Made by a program: the position numbers and the translations under genes
Assembly (NCBI RefSeq): GCF_000723885.1
Contig: NZ_CCDG010000021.1
Span: forward strand, 204,151 to 268,150
DNA: 64,000 nucleotides
Reading direction: 5' to 3'
Source: Paenibacillus camerounensis
GTDB lineage: Bacteria > Bacillota > Bacilli > Paenibacillales > Paenibacillaceae
Shown here: piece after piece, positions 36,721 through 47,268 of the stretch
Position numbering within the stretch: position 1 is the first letter of the stretch
How the letters are laid out: each line of letters opens with the position of its first letter
The notes under the pieces: generated by a model
Seen by the model: the letters and a program-made list of their open reading frames with translations, nothing else
Told to the model about the DNA's origin: nothing
Databases searched by the model: none

Positions 36721-36760
36721 AAAAAACCACAAGGAATTGTTACATTCGCATGTGGTTTTA
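36721..36760 (-). terminator. Terminator after decayed gene
   Basis: On the minus strand AAAACCACA and TGTGGTTTT flank a loop of about 20 bases and run into TTTTTTT. It fits a terminator of the gene remnant at 36784-37088. Confidence 0.75.
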
Positions 36761-36783
36761 TCATTTAATGATTTCGTTTTTGT

Positions 36784-37088
36784 TTATCCCTTAGCTTCAA
36801 TGAAGATGTATTTGGAGGTGCGCTCTTTGATAAGCCACTTCCCGTTTTGTCGTTCGTAAACATCATTATATTGAACGCTGTAATGGATGCAAGATAGGTT
36901 TTCTTGAAATCAGGCGGAGTATAAATTGAACCGGATAATTTGATTGCTTCAATCTGTAAATCGCTTAACTTACACATTGAATATAAGCCAAAAGCTAATG
37001 TAAAAGCGGCATAGATAAAGTTCGCTATATTTTTCTCAATAGTCGTATATAGGATGGCATGCAATTCAATAAGTCGTTCATACTCCAT
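36784..37088 (-). pseudogene. Frameshifted remnant, possible SnoaL/NTF2-like
   Basis: The 3' part (36784-36909) in one frame reads NDVYERQNGKWLIKERTSK, a pattern like the last strands of SnoaL/NTF2-like proteins, but a stop precedes it. The 5' part is open only in a different frame, starting at 37088, and continues out of frame over the same DNA. So no single frame gives a normal protein. The family call rests on the 3' part only. The stretch 36336-36720 to the left has no gene that I can support. Confidence 0.4.
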
Positions 37089-37258
37089 TAAAGTTTCGGT
37101 CCATATTTCACCAATCTCTTGGATAGAATACAGCTTGTTGATTACAAAAGATTAACTTAGCTTAGCTATCCAGGACTTGAGATCCTGATTCAAGATTAAT
37201 AATATAATTTCTTCTTTTGTTTTAAAATATTTATATAGTGGCAGTATCTTTTTCTGTT

Positions 37259-37837
37259 CTAACTATGATTTTGCGAGATAATCCACTCATCAACGGTAAC
37301 TACTTCAGCTTGAGCTGGGAATACCTTCTCAATAAGAACGCGGTGAGTCTCTGGATCCGGATCAATACAAGCATCGGATAGAACCTTAATAGTATAATCC
37401 TTATCTGCTGCTTCTCTTAATGTCGACAGAATAACTCCGCTAGTAGCAATACCGCTAAGTATAAGTGTATTGATATGGTTGGATCTGAGAATCACATCAA
37501 GGTCACTACCCGTGAATGCACTCACTCGGAGTTTGTTCACAATTATCTCATCTTCTCTGGGCTCAACTGATTGGTGAATCTGTGTCATCTCTTCTGGTAT
37601 TGTCATTGATCCTGCCCGATTACGTGTGTTTCCAAACATTTTGTTATTGGGATTAATTTCAGGAAAACCGGCACGAAAAGCCACTTTTACATAAATAACA
37701 GGAATTCCTTGATCACGTGCAAACGCAATAGACTGCTGAAATGGGGATAGAAGCTTGTCGTTATCTACATAACGCGAAACAATACTGTTCTGCATATCCA
37801 TTACCAACAGCGCACTTTTGTTGCTTGAATTAGACAT
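37259..37837 (-). CDS. Isochorismatase-like hydrolase, no nucleophile Cys
   Basis: 192 residues of the isochorismatase/cysteine hydrolase fold, with the N-terminal Asp in LLVMDMQNSIV and the conserved cis-peptide region in LSGIATSGVIL. At the place where cysteine hydrolases have the nucleophile (GVATDVCV in nicotinamidase-like enzymes) this protein has Val. It may therefore be a true hydrolase using water, or a non-catalytic relative. The ATG has AAGGAGG upstream. A TetR gene is divergent, and a long inverted repeat lies between them, so TetR probably controls both. Confidence 0.85.
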   Translation of the reverse strand: MSNSSNKSALLVMDMQNSIVSRYVDNDKLLSPFQQSIAFARDQGIPVIYVKVAFRAGFPEINPNNKMFGNTRNRAGSMTIPEEMTQIHQSVEPREDEIIVNKLRVSAFTGSDLDVILRSNHINTLILSGIATSGVILSTLREAADKDYTIKVLSDACIDPDPETHRVLIEKVFPAQAEVVTVDEWIISQNHS

Positions 37838-37902
37838 AAGCAGTTTCCTCCTTAGAATACGATTATTTGTGAGCCCTCTCCAGATTCATATTCCTTTGGA
37901 AT

Positions 37903-37952
37903 AAACGGAGGGGTGGTTCCGTTTAAGATTATACGGAACCACCCCTCCGTTT
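37903..37952. promoter_or_regulatory. Perfect inverted repeat in the tetR divergent promoter
   Basis: Arms of 20 bp (37903-37922 and 37933-37952) are exact reverse complements with a 10-bp loop. Each arm contains CGGA...TCCG or its mirror, itself partly palindromic, so the site may hold two operator copies. It overlaps the -35 hexamer of tetR. A TetR dimer-pair operator is the likeliest reading; an mRNA hairpin is an alternative. Confidence 0.75.
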
Positions 37953-37978
37953 GTCAAACCGACCTGACATGCTATACT
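37951..37978 (+). promoter_or_regulatory. Promoter of tetR (sigma-A type)
   Basis: TTGTCA (37951-37956) and TATACT (37973-37978) are separated by 16 bp, 28 bp before the tetR ATG. The -35 box shares two bases with the right arm of the inverted repeat. Confidence 0.6.
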
Positions 37979-38005
37979 ATTGGATAAAGTGAGGTGTTCA
38001 TTTAT

Positions 38006-38587
38006 ATGTCTGATTTAAATGAAGGTAATGAGGCTTCAAAAAAGGGGATCCGTAAAGATGCCCGGCGAAACCGGGATACTTTACTCGAAATTGCTCAAAA
38101 AATCTTCACAACCCAGGGTATCTCCGTTTCTATGGATGAAATTGCAAAGCATGCAGGTGTTGGTGTCGGAACAGTATATCGTCATTTTCCAAATAAACAA
38201 AAGTTGTTTGAGGCAGTTATGATTAGCCACAAATCCCGCCTTATTGAAGAGGCAAATCAGTTAATCAATCATGAAGAACCCGGTGAAGCATTCTTTTCCT
38301 ACCTTGATAAAATTATTCGTGAAGGCATCTCTAATAAAGCAATTACGGATGCCCTTATTGGAAATCTTCAGGTAGACATAGGACGGTCAGAGCTTGCATC
38401 GGAGTACTGGAGCGGTATTAAAAAATTACTTGTCCGTGCACAACAGGCGGGTTATGTGAGAAGTGACGTTGAGATAGAAGATATTAAAATCATCTTTATC
38501 GGTATTCTTCAGGCATCTGGAGACAGCAAGCTATACCCTTCCCGTGCGGTGTCAATCCTCTTTGACGGTCTTAAAATACATAAATAA
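38006..38587 (+). CDS. TetR family regulator
   Basis: Start at the ATG 38006 with GAGGTG nine bases upstream; a GTG at 37994 in the same frame overlaps that site. The 193-residue product has an N-terminal TetR helix-turn-helix (about 15-65: ISVSMDEIAKHAGVGVGTVYRHF) and a variable helical ligand domain. It is divergent from the isochorismatase-like gene and most likely represses both genes through the inverted repeat between them. Confidence 0.93.
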   Translation: MSDLNEGNEASKKGIRKDARRNRDTLLEIAQKIFTTQGISVSMDEIAKHAGVGVGTVYRHFPNKQKLFEAVMISHKSRLIEEANQLINHEEPGEAFFSYLDKIIREGISNKAITDALIGNLQVDIGRSELASEYWSGIKKLLVRAQQAGYVRSDVEIEDIKIIFIGILQASGDSKLYPSRAVSILFDGLKIHK

Positions 38588-38631
38588 TGTAATTTTATTC
38601 GGATATGCTGGAAGGAAATGCGGGATAGAAC

Positions 38632-38656
38632 AAAAAAAGCCGCTACAATAGCGACT
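38632..38656 (-). terminator. Weak terminator, probably once of hxlR
   Basis: On the minus strand AGTCGCTA and TAGCGGCT pair around a three-base loop (one mismatch) and run into seven T residues. It is separated from the hxlR stop by the 218-bp repeat-flanked element, which suggests it ended hxlR before that element arrived. Confidence 0.5.
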
Positions 38657-38690
38657 CCTAACTGGCACTGTGACTTTTCACATGTTTATA

Positions 38691-38908
38691 CTATATAGAT
38701 TGAACTAATAATATTGCTGTTTTGGGATTGCATGTGACTCCAGAGAATGTTTGGACTTCCAGCCGCTGTTGTCTGCAGATTTCTTGATTTATACCGTTTT
38801 TAACGGTTGAAATCCGCAGACAAAGGCGGTCGCTACCGCTCCTCCAGTTCCAAAATTCCCCTCCGCCACTTTTCCCTTAACTTAAATTCTTAAGTTCAAT
38901 CTATATAG
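38691..38908. mobile_element. MITE-like element with 16-bp terminal inverted repeats
   Basis: CTATATAGATTGAACT (38691-38706) has its exact reverse complement at 38893-38908. The 218 bp between them hold no gene but contain a second, internal imperfect palindrome (38762-38829) with arms of about 21 bases around ACCGTTTTTAACGGT. This layout fits a non-autonomous miniature transposable element. No clear target duplication is visible. Its right terminal repeat covers the last four codons and the stop of hxlR. Confidence 0.65.
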
Positions 38909-39264
38909 AGTTTGTTTTGTAAGATCATTTTTCCCCATACATGCATGGCTTCTAGTACAGGCTGAAATTGTTTGCCTTGCCCGGTTAATGAATACTCCAC
39001 TTTCGGGGGAACAACCTTATATACTTCCCGGTGTAGAAGCCCATCCTCTTCAAGTTCACGCAGTTGACGCGTTAGAATCCCTTTTGATACGCCTGGTATC
39101 ATCCGCAGCAATTCGTTAAACCGAATGACTCCATGCTCATGCAAATGCGATAAAATGATGATTTTCCAACGTCCTGCAATTACATCTTGAGCTAAGGTGA
39201 GCGGACAGATTTTTTCGATTGTGTCTGTTGAGACGTCTATTTGATCATACAGATGTCTAGCCAT
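38896..39264 (-). CDS. HxlR family regulator
   Basis: 122 residues with the HxlR winged-helix pattern: CPLTLAQDVIAGRWKIIILSHL, IRFNELLRMIPGVSKGILTRQLREL and a wing. The expected N-terminal redox-type Cys is the one in ICPL near residue 20. It is divergent from an NmrA-like oxidoreductase gene, a very common arrangement in which the regulator senses electrophiles or quinones. The C-terminal LYID and stop lie in the terminal repeat of a MITE-like element, so the original end may have been different. Confidence 0.92.
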   Translation of the reverse strand: MARHLYDQIDVSTDTIEKICPLTLAQDVIAGRWKIIILSHLHEHGVIRFNELLRMIPGVSKGILTRQLRELEEDGLLHREVYKVVPPKVEYSLTGQGKQFQPVLEAMHVWGKMILQNKLYID

Positions 39265-39391
39265 AGGTCTTCCTCCAAGGTCTCATTTATGTGACTATGT
39301 CATGAAAATGTGCGTACTTATATTAATGTTTATAATGCTTTATTATAGCGTTAAGCAAATATAAATCTAGCTCTTATTGGAGGCACATGAC

Positions 39392-40252
39392 ATGAAAATT
39401 TTTGTAACAGGCGCTACTGGACATTTAGGCGGACAAATCATTGAATTTTTAGCGGAAAAAATACCGGCTGCGGATATTATCGCAGGAACAACAAACCCCG
39501 CCTCTGAAAAGGCGTTACGTTTAACTGCTCAAGGAATCGAAGTGCGTAAAGCAGATTTTGAAGATCAGGCTTCTCTGGTAGAAGCATTTACGGGTATCGA
39601 TAAAGTATTTATCGTCTCAACCTTTGGTGATCTCGAATTATACGTACGCCAGCAAACAAATGCTGTTGAAGCTGCAAAACAAGCAGGTGTACAACAATTG
39701 GTGTATTCTTCTGCCCCGCGTGCTGACGTAAGCCCATTTATTTTAGCAGGTCCCCACCTGGTACGTGAAAATATCATAAAGGAATCAGGCATTCCATACG
39801 TATTCGTACGTAATAACTGGTATGTAGAAAACGAATTAGCCACGATACAACAATGTTTAAACGGTGCACCTTGGGTAACTTCCGCTGGTGAAGGTAAAGT
39901 GGGCTGGGTGCTACGTGCTGATCTGGCTGAAGCAACTGCAAACGTTCTGGCTACTGGCGGTCACGACAACAAAATATATGAACTAGGCGGAGAGAACTTA
40001 ACACAAGCTGAATTTGTTGCAGCCTTAAATGATGTGACGGGTAAAGAAATTGCAGTCATGAACGCAGATGATGCCACTTATAGTAAGATGTTAGAGCAAG
40101 CTAACTTGCCAGCAGAAATGATTGGTATGTTAACTATGATTCAGCAAGGCATTCGCGAAGGCGGATTAGATATCAATCCGTCTGATCTAGAGATGTTGCT
40201 TGGCCGCAAACCGGCAGGTGTAAAAGAAGCGCTTCAGCTATTATTAGCATAA
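39392..40252 (+). CDS. NmrA-like NAD(P)-binding oxidoreductase
   Basis: The ATG at 39392 follows TTGGAGG. The 286-residue product has a Rossmann fold with the dinucleotide motif VTGATGHLGGQI (about 5-16), a middle part resembling QorB/azoreductase-like atypical short-chain dehydrogenases, and NNWYVEN replacing the normal catalytic motif. Such proteins reduce quinones or azo compounds with NAD(P)H. It is divergent from HxlR, which probably controls it in response to reactive compounds. A terminator follows at 40260. Confidence 0.9.
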   Translation: MKIFVTGATGHLGGQIIEFLAEKIPAADIIAGTTNPASEKALRLTAQGIEVRKADFEDQASLVEAFTGIDKVFIVSTFGDLELYVRQQTNAVEAAKQAGVQQLVYSSAPRADVSPFILAGPHLVRENIIKESGIPYVFVRNNWYVENELATIQQCLNGAPWVTSAGEGKVGWVLRADLAEATANVLATGGHDNKIYELGGENLTQAEFVAALNDVTGKEIAVMNADDATYSKMLEQANLPAEMIGMLTMIQQGIREGGLDINPSDLEMLLGRKPAGVKEALQLLLA

Positions 40253-40259
40253 AATAGAT

Positions 40260-40291
40260 AAAGCCTCTGTTCATTAAGAACAGGGGCTTTT
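40260..40291 (+). terminator. Terminator after the NmrA-like gene
   Basis: AAGCCTCTGTTC and GAACAGGGGCTTTT form a stem around a five-base loop, with the 3' arm running into TTTT. Confidence 0.85.
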
Positions 40292-40393
40292 AAAAGTCGT
40301 TCTATATAATTATTGGAAATGTATGTATAAATCTAAAGGATGTTTTCTGCAAAAGCGTAATTATATCTTTACAATGCGTACGTTGAGCGCGCT

Positions 40394-40831
40394 TCAAGCA
40401 AAATTTTTTCCGTTGAACTCTCCGATTCCCTTATTGGCAACCTGCTCCAGAGCATAAATCATCTCCTGGGTAACACGTTCCTTCCCGCGAAATCCGCCAA
40501 GCAGGACTCCTGCAACACGAAAGTCGTTCCACACTGGCACCGCTCCAATACTCTTTAAACTTTCCATCCTTGAAATTGGATAATTGAAAAGCTCGCCTGG
40601 CTGCAGATATTCATCAAACGAAGGTATAAGTATTGATCTCCCAGTCTGAAATACTTCTGCAATGCCTCGCCCCGAATGTAGAATAATTCGTTTATAACCC
40701 TCATTCCTATTACCAGAAACATATCTCCAGCGAATTACGCCCTCGTATGCTATGGCTAACGAAAGAAACTCGTACCCAAGAGCCTCCCGGATCTGCTTTA
40801 ATTCCAAGTTGTAGTCTATCTTGTTAGACAT
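40394..40831 (-). CDS. Single GAF domain protein (NreA-like)
   Basis: 145 residues making up one GAF domain. The stretch RWRYVSGNRNEGYKRI followed by GRGIAEVFQTGR recalls NreA-type nitrate-sensing GAF proteins, though that resemblance is from memory. No other domain is attached. NreA works with the NreBC two-component system, which is not present here. It lies alone between the NmrA-like gene and the nitrogenase region and has its own ribosome site (AGGAGAA). Confidence 0.75.
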   Translation of the reverse strand: MSNKIDYNLELKQIREALGYEFLSLAIAYEGVIRWRYVSGNRNEGYKRIILHSGRGIAEVFQTGRSILIPSFDEYLQPGELFNYPISRMESLKSIGAVPVWNDFRVAGVLLGGFRGKERVTQEMIYALEQVANKGIGEFNGKNFA

Positions 40832-41015
40832 CTATTTCTCCTTTGCAAAAAAAACTTGTTGGGTTCCTTTTAATAGTCTATCACAAGTCATTCTGATTCA
40901 AAAAGCATTAATATTATCTAAATATAACGATAAATATTTACTTGATATTCTAATTATAATTAAAATATATTAATTAATACAAAATCAATGACAGTTTATT
41001 ATTTGAGAACACTAA

Positions 41016-41041
41016 AAGAACCCGCATTGCTGCAGGTTCTA
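41016..41041 (-). terminator. Terminator at the end of the nitrogenase run
   Basis: AGAACCTGCA and TGCGGGTTCT pair (one mismatch) on the minus strand and run into TTTTAG. It lies after the flavin-fold gene, the last gene of the run that includes anfHDGK. Confidence 0.6.
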
Positions 41042-41119
41042 AGGATTGTCTTCTGATGGAATGTATCCGGATTATGCCCTCTCCAGCCAAAACCATTTTC
41101 TCATAGTGATTCGATCCGC

Positions 41120-41623
41120 CTAATCTCCCTTGTTCACTTTTGCTGTCAGATGAACCGGATGAATGCGATAGACGGCTACAGTGTTGCCGTCCTTCGCCGA
41201 GCGGTAGCGCTCCACCATGCGTTCGGACATGCCTTGCGGATATACACCGGGCGTATATTTGTCCAGCAGCTTTTGCAGTGCACCTGTTGCCTGCCGCAGA
41301 TCGTTGACTCTTACTACCTCGCCAAACAGCATAACACTGAAGTAGGCAGTATCCGCCTTACATGGCACGGGGTCAGTCACTGTGCGGTCCTCGCGGAAGA
41401 CGGTAAAGCTAACTGCCGGATGTGCTTCTAGCAGCCGGACTTTTTTGCCTGAGCCCATGCCGTGGAAATAAATAGCCCCTTCATGCCATACATAGTTGAC
41501 CGGAACAGCATACGGATAAATATCACCGCCAATCCCTATAATACCGACCCTCGCCGTATCCAAAAAAGCATCGATCTGCTCCTGATCCTGGCAATCGCGC
41601 TGCCGGTAGCTTACCTGCTCCAT
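41120..41623 (-). CDS. PNPOx-fold flavoprotein (NimA-like)
   Basis: The ATG at 41623 (167 residues) has GGAGGTGG upstream and overlaps the amidotransferase gene by 13 bases. The sequence is of the split-barrel pyridoxamine-phosphate-oxidase-like type, as in NimA nitroimidazole-resistance proteins (GRVGIIGIG-like strand ARVGIIGI, PVNYVWHEGAIYFHG, SVMLFGEVVRV). These proteins bind FMN, F420 or haem. The tight overlap with the amidotransferase gene in a run behind anfK suggests a common job, possibly redox or stress protection, but this is inference. Confidence 0.82.
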   Translation of the reverse strand: MEQVSYRQRDCQDQEQIDAFLDTARVGIIGIGGDIYPYAVPVNYVWHEGAIYFHGMGSGKKVRLLEAHPAVSFTVFREDRTVTDPVPCKADTAYFSVMLFGEVVRVNDLRQATGALQKLLDKYTPGVYPQGMSERMVERYRSAKDGNTVAVYRIHPVHLTAKVNKGD

Positions 41624-42336
41624 CCTGCCGCCACCTCCCTCGCTTCCAGACGGCTTAGAAACTCCGCCATCCACAAATTGTTAAGCTCCAAATATCCGTC
41701 TCCGGCGCCGGCAATCACCTGCTCTGGAGTCTGCACATAACGTGCCGGCTTCATTTCAGCTCCGCCCTCTTCAATATATCCGTACAACATCTCCTCTGTA
41801 TTCTCCAGATGGAACTGGAAGCCAAAGACCCGGTCCCTGTACATGAACAGCTGGTTCGCACAGGCTTCGCTGCCAGCCAATACGATCGCCTGTGGCGGAA
41901 GAAGGCTGAAGGTGTCATAATGCCACTGAAAGACGATGGAGGTCTCGGGGAAAAAGGAGAACAGCTCATGCTTCTGTGCCGCAGCGCACCATCTGACCGG
42001 TATCCAGCCGATCTCCGGTTCTGAGTTCCGTGTAACCCGCCCGCCCAGCACATCGGCAATAAGCTGACTGCCCAGGCAGAGGCCGATGACGACCTTGCCG
42101 GAGGCAATGGCTACACGTATTAGCGCTTTCTCAGGCTGCAGCCAAGGGTAAATCTTCTCCTCATAAATATTCATCGGACCGCCCATGATGATCAGCCAGT
42201 CGAACTGCTCCGCACCGGGCAGAACTTCATTCTGATACAGCAGCGTCCGGGTCACCGTATGCCCTCGCTGTGCTGCCCAGCCAAGAATGCAGCCCGGATG
42301 TTCAAGCGCAATATGCTGCAGATAATGAATCCTCAC
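41611..42336 (-). CDS. Class I glutamine amidotransferase-like protein
   Basis: 241 residues beginning with GTG at 42336 nine bases after GGAGG. The GATase1 fold is clear: the nucleophile elbow GLCLGSQ (Cys near 88), IIMGGPMNIYEE and FQFHLEN (His near 174) with a following Glu. Such stand-alone proteins provide ammonia to a partner or hydrolyse gamma-glutamyl compounds. Its overlap with the PNPOx-fold gene and its place behind anfK are notable for a nitrogen-fixing locus. No synthetase partner is present. Confidence 0.85.
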   Translation of the reverse strand: MRIHYLQHIALEHPGCILGWAAQRGHTVTRTLLYQNEVLPGAEQFDWLIIMGGPMNIYEEKIYPWLQPEKALIRVAIASGKVVIGLCLGSQLIADVLGGRVTRNSEPEIGWIPVRWCAAAQKHELFSFFPETSIVFQWHYDTFSLLPPQAIVLAGSEACANQLFMYRDRVFGFQFHLENTEEMLYGYIEEGGAEMKPARYVQTPEQVIAGAGDGYLELNNLWMAEFLSRLEAREVAAGWSR

Positions 42337-42357
42337 CTTCTCCCGCCTCCTCTTTGT

Positions 42358-42786
42358 TTATGCGGTGCGCATAACGGCCCGCATCGCAGCAATATGTCCG
42401 GGATCAAATAAAGCATGCACCTGCCTGCACATAGCCAGCACCCGGTCGGCATCCTCCGGCTCCGGCACGCCGTGGAAGTAATCGTCCAGCGAGCAAATAC
42501 CGAAGATAAAATCCAGCGCGCGTATATCCTTATTCAGCTCGGGCGGAAATGCCACCGCCTGCTCCGCTGCGTTCATCAGACAGATGAAATTATGATTCAG
42601 CGGCTCCTTGCCGTACAGGTGACATACCGCCACCAGATAGCGCTCCAGCGCAACCGAGCCAACATTGAAAATCAGACTGTGACGGAAGCCCTCGCGCTTC
42701 AGCTGCTCCGTCCGCCGGTGGTATCCTTGCGCATCGCGATAATTCTCCTCAAAGGACTCCATGTCAATCCCGGCCAGCATGGACAT
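42358..42786 (-). CDS. Possible HEPN-domain helical protein
   Basis: 142 residues, nearly all helical, with FNVGSVALERYLVAVCHLYG, then NHNFICLM and an end stretch CSLDDYFHGVPEPEDADRVL that recalls HEPN domains (conserved small residues and an ED pair before the last helix). The catalytic RxxxxH motif of HEPN ribonucleases is not seen. The ATG has GGAGGTG upstream. The gene lies between anfK and the amidotransferase gene, where Azotobacter has anfO/anfR; it does not look like those. The function is not known. Confidence 0.6.
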   Translation of the reverse strand: MSMLAGIDMESFEENYRDAQGYHRRTEQLKREGFRHSLIFNVGSVALERYLVAVCHLYGKEPLNHNFICLMNAAEQAVAFPPELNKDIRALDFIFGICSLDDYFHGVPEPEDADRVLAMCRQVHALFDPGHIAAMRAVMRTA

Positions 42787-42900
42787 TTCTTCAGCACCTC
42801 CTTAAATAACGCTTACGTTCGCAGCCCCCGCCCCGCAGATTACCCGGAGTTCATTCCGAAGCATACGCTTTACATTGCAGGGAACTTTTGCGGGGATTTC

Positions 42901-44289
42901 TCACCACACGTTCAGAATCCATTCTTTATTCTTCTTGTATTCCATATCGGTGAATAGCGTGTTCGCCATCTCCTCCGCCAGCCAGATTGCTCCGGCATAG
43001 CCGACCACCGGATGACGGTGCAGGCCCGCGCGGTCATAGGTAGGGAAGCCGACGCGCACCATGGGTACGTTATTGTCGATAGCGACGAATCGGCCTTTGG
43101 AGTGGCCCAGGATCAGGTCAAGGTTCAGCTCCTTGTTTTTGATCCGGTCCTCCAGCTCCATCAGGTCGGCGTTCAGCACAATCTCCATCTCGAAATCAAC
43201 GCCGCTCTGCAGCGCTTTAATGCGGGGGTCGTTCTTATACGTCGTATTGTCATCACCGAGCAGCAGCAGCACCGGCTTCATCTCCAGGTCGATACAGAAT
43301 TCGGCGAGGCCGATGACGAGATCCGGATGCCCATAGATCGCTACCCGCTTCTCGGCGAGGAACATATGCACCAGGTCGGCCAGCGCATCTATTGCCTTGC
43401 CCCGCTCGCGCACGAGTGACTGCGGAATCGGCTTGCCGGTCAGCGCTTTGACATTGTGCAGGAACGTATCGGTGTTGCGGATGCCGATCGGCGTCGGTCC
43501 GATTATCGACGGAATCCCGAATTCATTCTCCAGATAGCGCGCCGCCCGGCCGCCCTCATACCGGTTCAGCGCCAGCGTGCCGATGGCGTTCGCCGTGCCG
43601 GTAAGGTCCTCGATGGTGGTGCTGCCGTGTGACTCTCCGCTTTTATCCGGCATAATCGGGGAATCGAACGACTCGATCTCGAACAGCACGGTCGCGTCAA
43701 CCTGCATCTCGGCCAGCAGCTGCTTCAGTACCGTCACGTCCCCCGGATTAACCCAGCCGGTAATCAGATTCAGCTTGCCGCTGGGCTCTGATTTCTTGGC
43801 GAAATGGCTGACGAACGCTTCGACTGCCACATCATAGCCGCTAACCTGGCTGCCGACGAAGCTTGGCGCATGCACGGCGATGAGATGTACCTCGCGGTCG
43901 GCATATTTTTCCTGCAGGAGGCCACGGTTCAGCTTCAGGATGACCCCGTCCACATCATCTCCGATGACCTCGGTTGAGCAAGTGGTAATGATCGGAACAA
44001 CCTTCACATCCGGGTAACGCATCAGCAGGACATCGACTGCCTCCTCTACCCGGTTCAGTGCTCCGAATACAGCTCCGTCCTCATGTACCGAAGAAGAAGC
44101 GATCAGGAAATTTTCCTTGAAATGCTGGGAAAACAGCAGCCGGACGAACATCACACAGCCCTGGCCTCCATGCACGATGCCGATGCAATCCTTAATTCCG
44201 ATGCTGGCATATTGAGCCCCCGCCGGCTGGCAGGTGAATATCGGATTAATGACCCCGCTGCGCCCTTTTTGAATGACTTCACAAGTCAT
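42901..44289 (-). CDS. anfK: Fe-only nitrogenase beta subunit
   Basis: The 462-residue protein has the length of AnfK. P-cluster cysteines are in place: Cys20 (IFTC), Cys45 (GGQGC) and Cys104 (TTCSTEVIGDD). It forms the alpha2-beta2 core of the iron-only nitrogenase with AnfD and accepts electrons from AnfH. The shorter N-terminus compared with NifK is typical of alternative nitrogenases. It follows anfG by 42 bp in the order H-D-G-K. A gap of 114 bp separates it from the HEPN-like gene. Confidence 0.97.
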   Translation of the reverse strand: MTCEVIQKGRSGVINPIFTCQPAGAQYASIGIKDCIGIVHGGQGCVMFVRLLFSQHFKENFLIASSSVHEDGAVFGALNRVEEAVDVLLMRYPDVKVVPIITTCSTEVIGDDVDGVILKLNRGLLQEKYADREVHLIAVHAPSFVGSQVSGYDVAVEAFVSHFAKKSEPSGKLNLITGWVNPGDVTVLKQLLAEMQVDATVLFEIESFDSPIMPDKSGESHGSTTIEDLTGTANAIGTLALNRYEGGRAARYLENEFGIPSIIGPTPIGIRNTDTFLHNVKALTGKPIPQSLVRERGKAIDALADLVHMFLAEKRVAIYGHPDLVIGLAEFCIDLEMKPVLLLLGDDNTTYKNDPRIKALQSGVDFEMEIVLNADLMELEDRIKNKELNLDLILGHSKGRFVAIDNNVPMVRVGFPTYDRAGLHRHPVVGYAGAIWLAEEMANTLFTDMEYKKNKEWILNVW

Positions 44290-44331
44290 AATTCATGACC
44301 CCCCACTCTTCCTTCCGGTTTCAGCACCGGA

Positions 44332-44685
44332 TTAATACTGCTTCACGGTCAGCTCCTTGTTGAGAGAGCCAGTAATGGTCACATAATCGATCCGGTCCTT
44401 CAGCGCCGCCATCAGCACCCTGATCTCGGGCACCGTTAACGATGCGGTCCAGGTGAACCGGCTGCGGTATTCCTCTGCCAGCACAACGGCATCAACCCAG
44501 TAGCAGCGGTCCTCGGCCGTCTCTTTTGCAACCGGATCACCGCACAGAATCTGTGTCGTCTTCGTCAGAACACCCTCATTCTGGCGTTCCCGGTCCCAGG
44601 CGCGGGAGTGGAACTGCCAGAGGCATTTTTTCAGAATAAAATCCTCCAGCTGAGCCACCCGCTCCTTCAGCACATCCTCTTCCAT
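44332..44685 (-). CDS. anfG: Fe-only nitrogenase delta subunit
   Basis: The ATG at 44685 (117 residues) is preferred: GGAGGGGG lies ten bases before it, while the ATG at 44706 in the same frame has no site. The sequence has the delta-subunit pattern (FILKKCLWQFHSRAWDRERQN, CYWVDAVVLAEEYRSRF, then a C-terminal helix-strand). AnfG is needed for the stability and activity of the FeFe protein and is diagnostic of an alternative nitrogenase, since Mo nitrogenase has no such subunit. The order in anfD-anfG-anfK is canonical. Confidence 0.95.
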   Translation of the reverse strand: MEEDVLKERVAQLEDFILKKCLWQFHSRAWDRERQNEGVLTKTTQILCGDPVAKETAEDRCYWVDAVVLAEEYRSRFTWTASLTVPEIRVLMAALKDRIDYVTITGSLNKELTVKQY

Positions 44686-44708
44686 CTGGTTATGTCCCCC
44701 TCCCATGC

Positions 44709-46280
<1,572 letters not shown>

Positions 46281-46294
46281 TTACCCGAATTAGA

Positions 46295-47125
<831 letters not shown>

Positions 47126-47268
47126 TCAACACTCCTTCTGATCTTCTCAATTGGTTTGTGCGATGCTGTAACTTGCCTTCCGAGTTGACTCGATCATAGC
47201 AGACAGGGACGGAGTGTCAACGCTACTTCCGTACTATGGGGAGGAACTTGCTTGGAAACGTTCGTATA

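Noticed and set aside
37903..37952. The long inverted repeat as a bidirectional terminator.
   Set aside because: It lies between divergent genes, so no transcript should end there, and no T-run follows either arm.
38641..38908. CRISPR-like or riboswitch reading of the palindromic stretch.
   Set aside because: There are no repeated spacers and no gene in the right place for a riboswitch; the terminal repeats fit a MITE better.
42358..42786. AnfO or AnfR identity for the gene after anfK.
   Set aside because: The sequence is helical and HEPN-like and lacks the N-terminal pattern I recall for AnfO.
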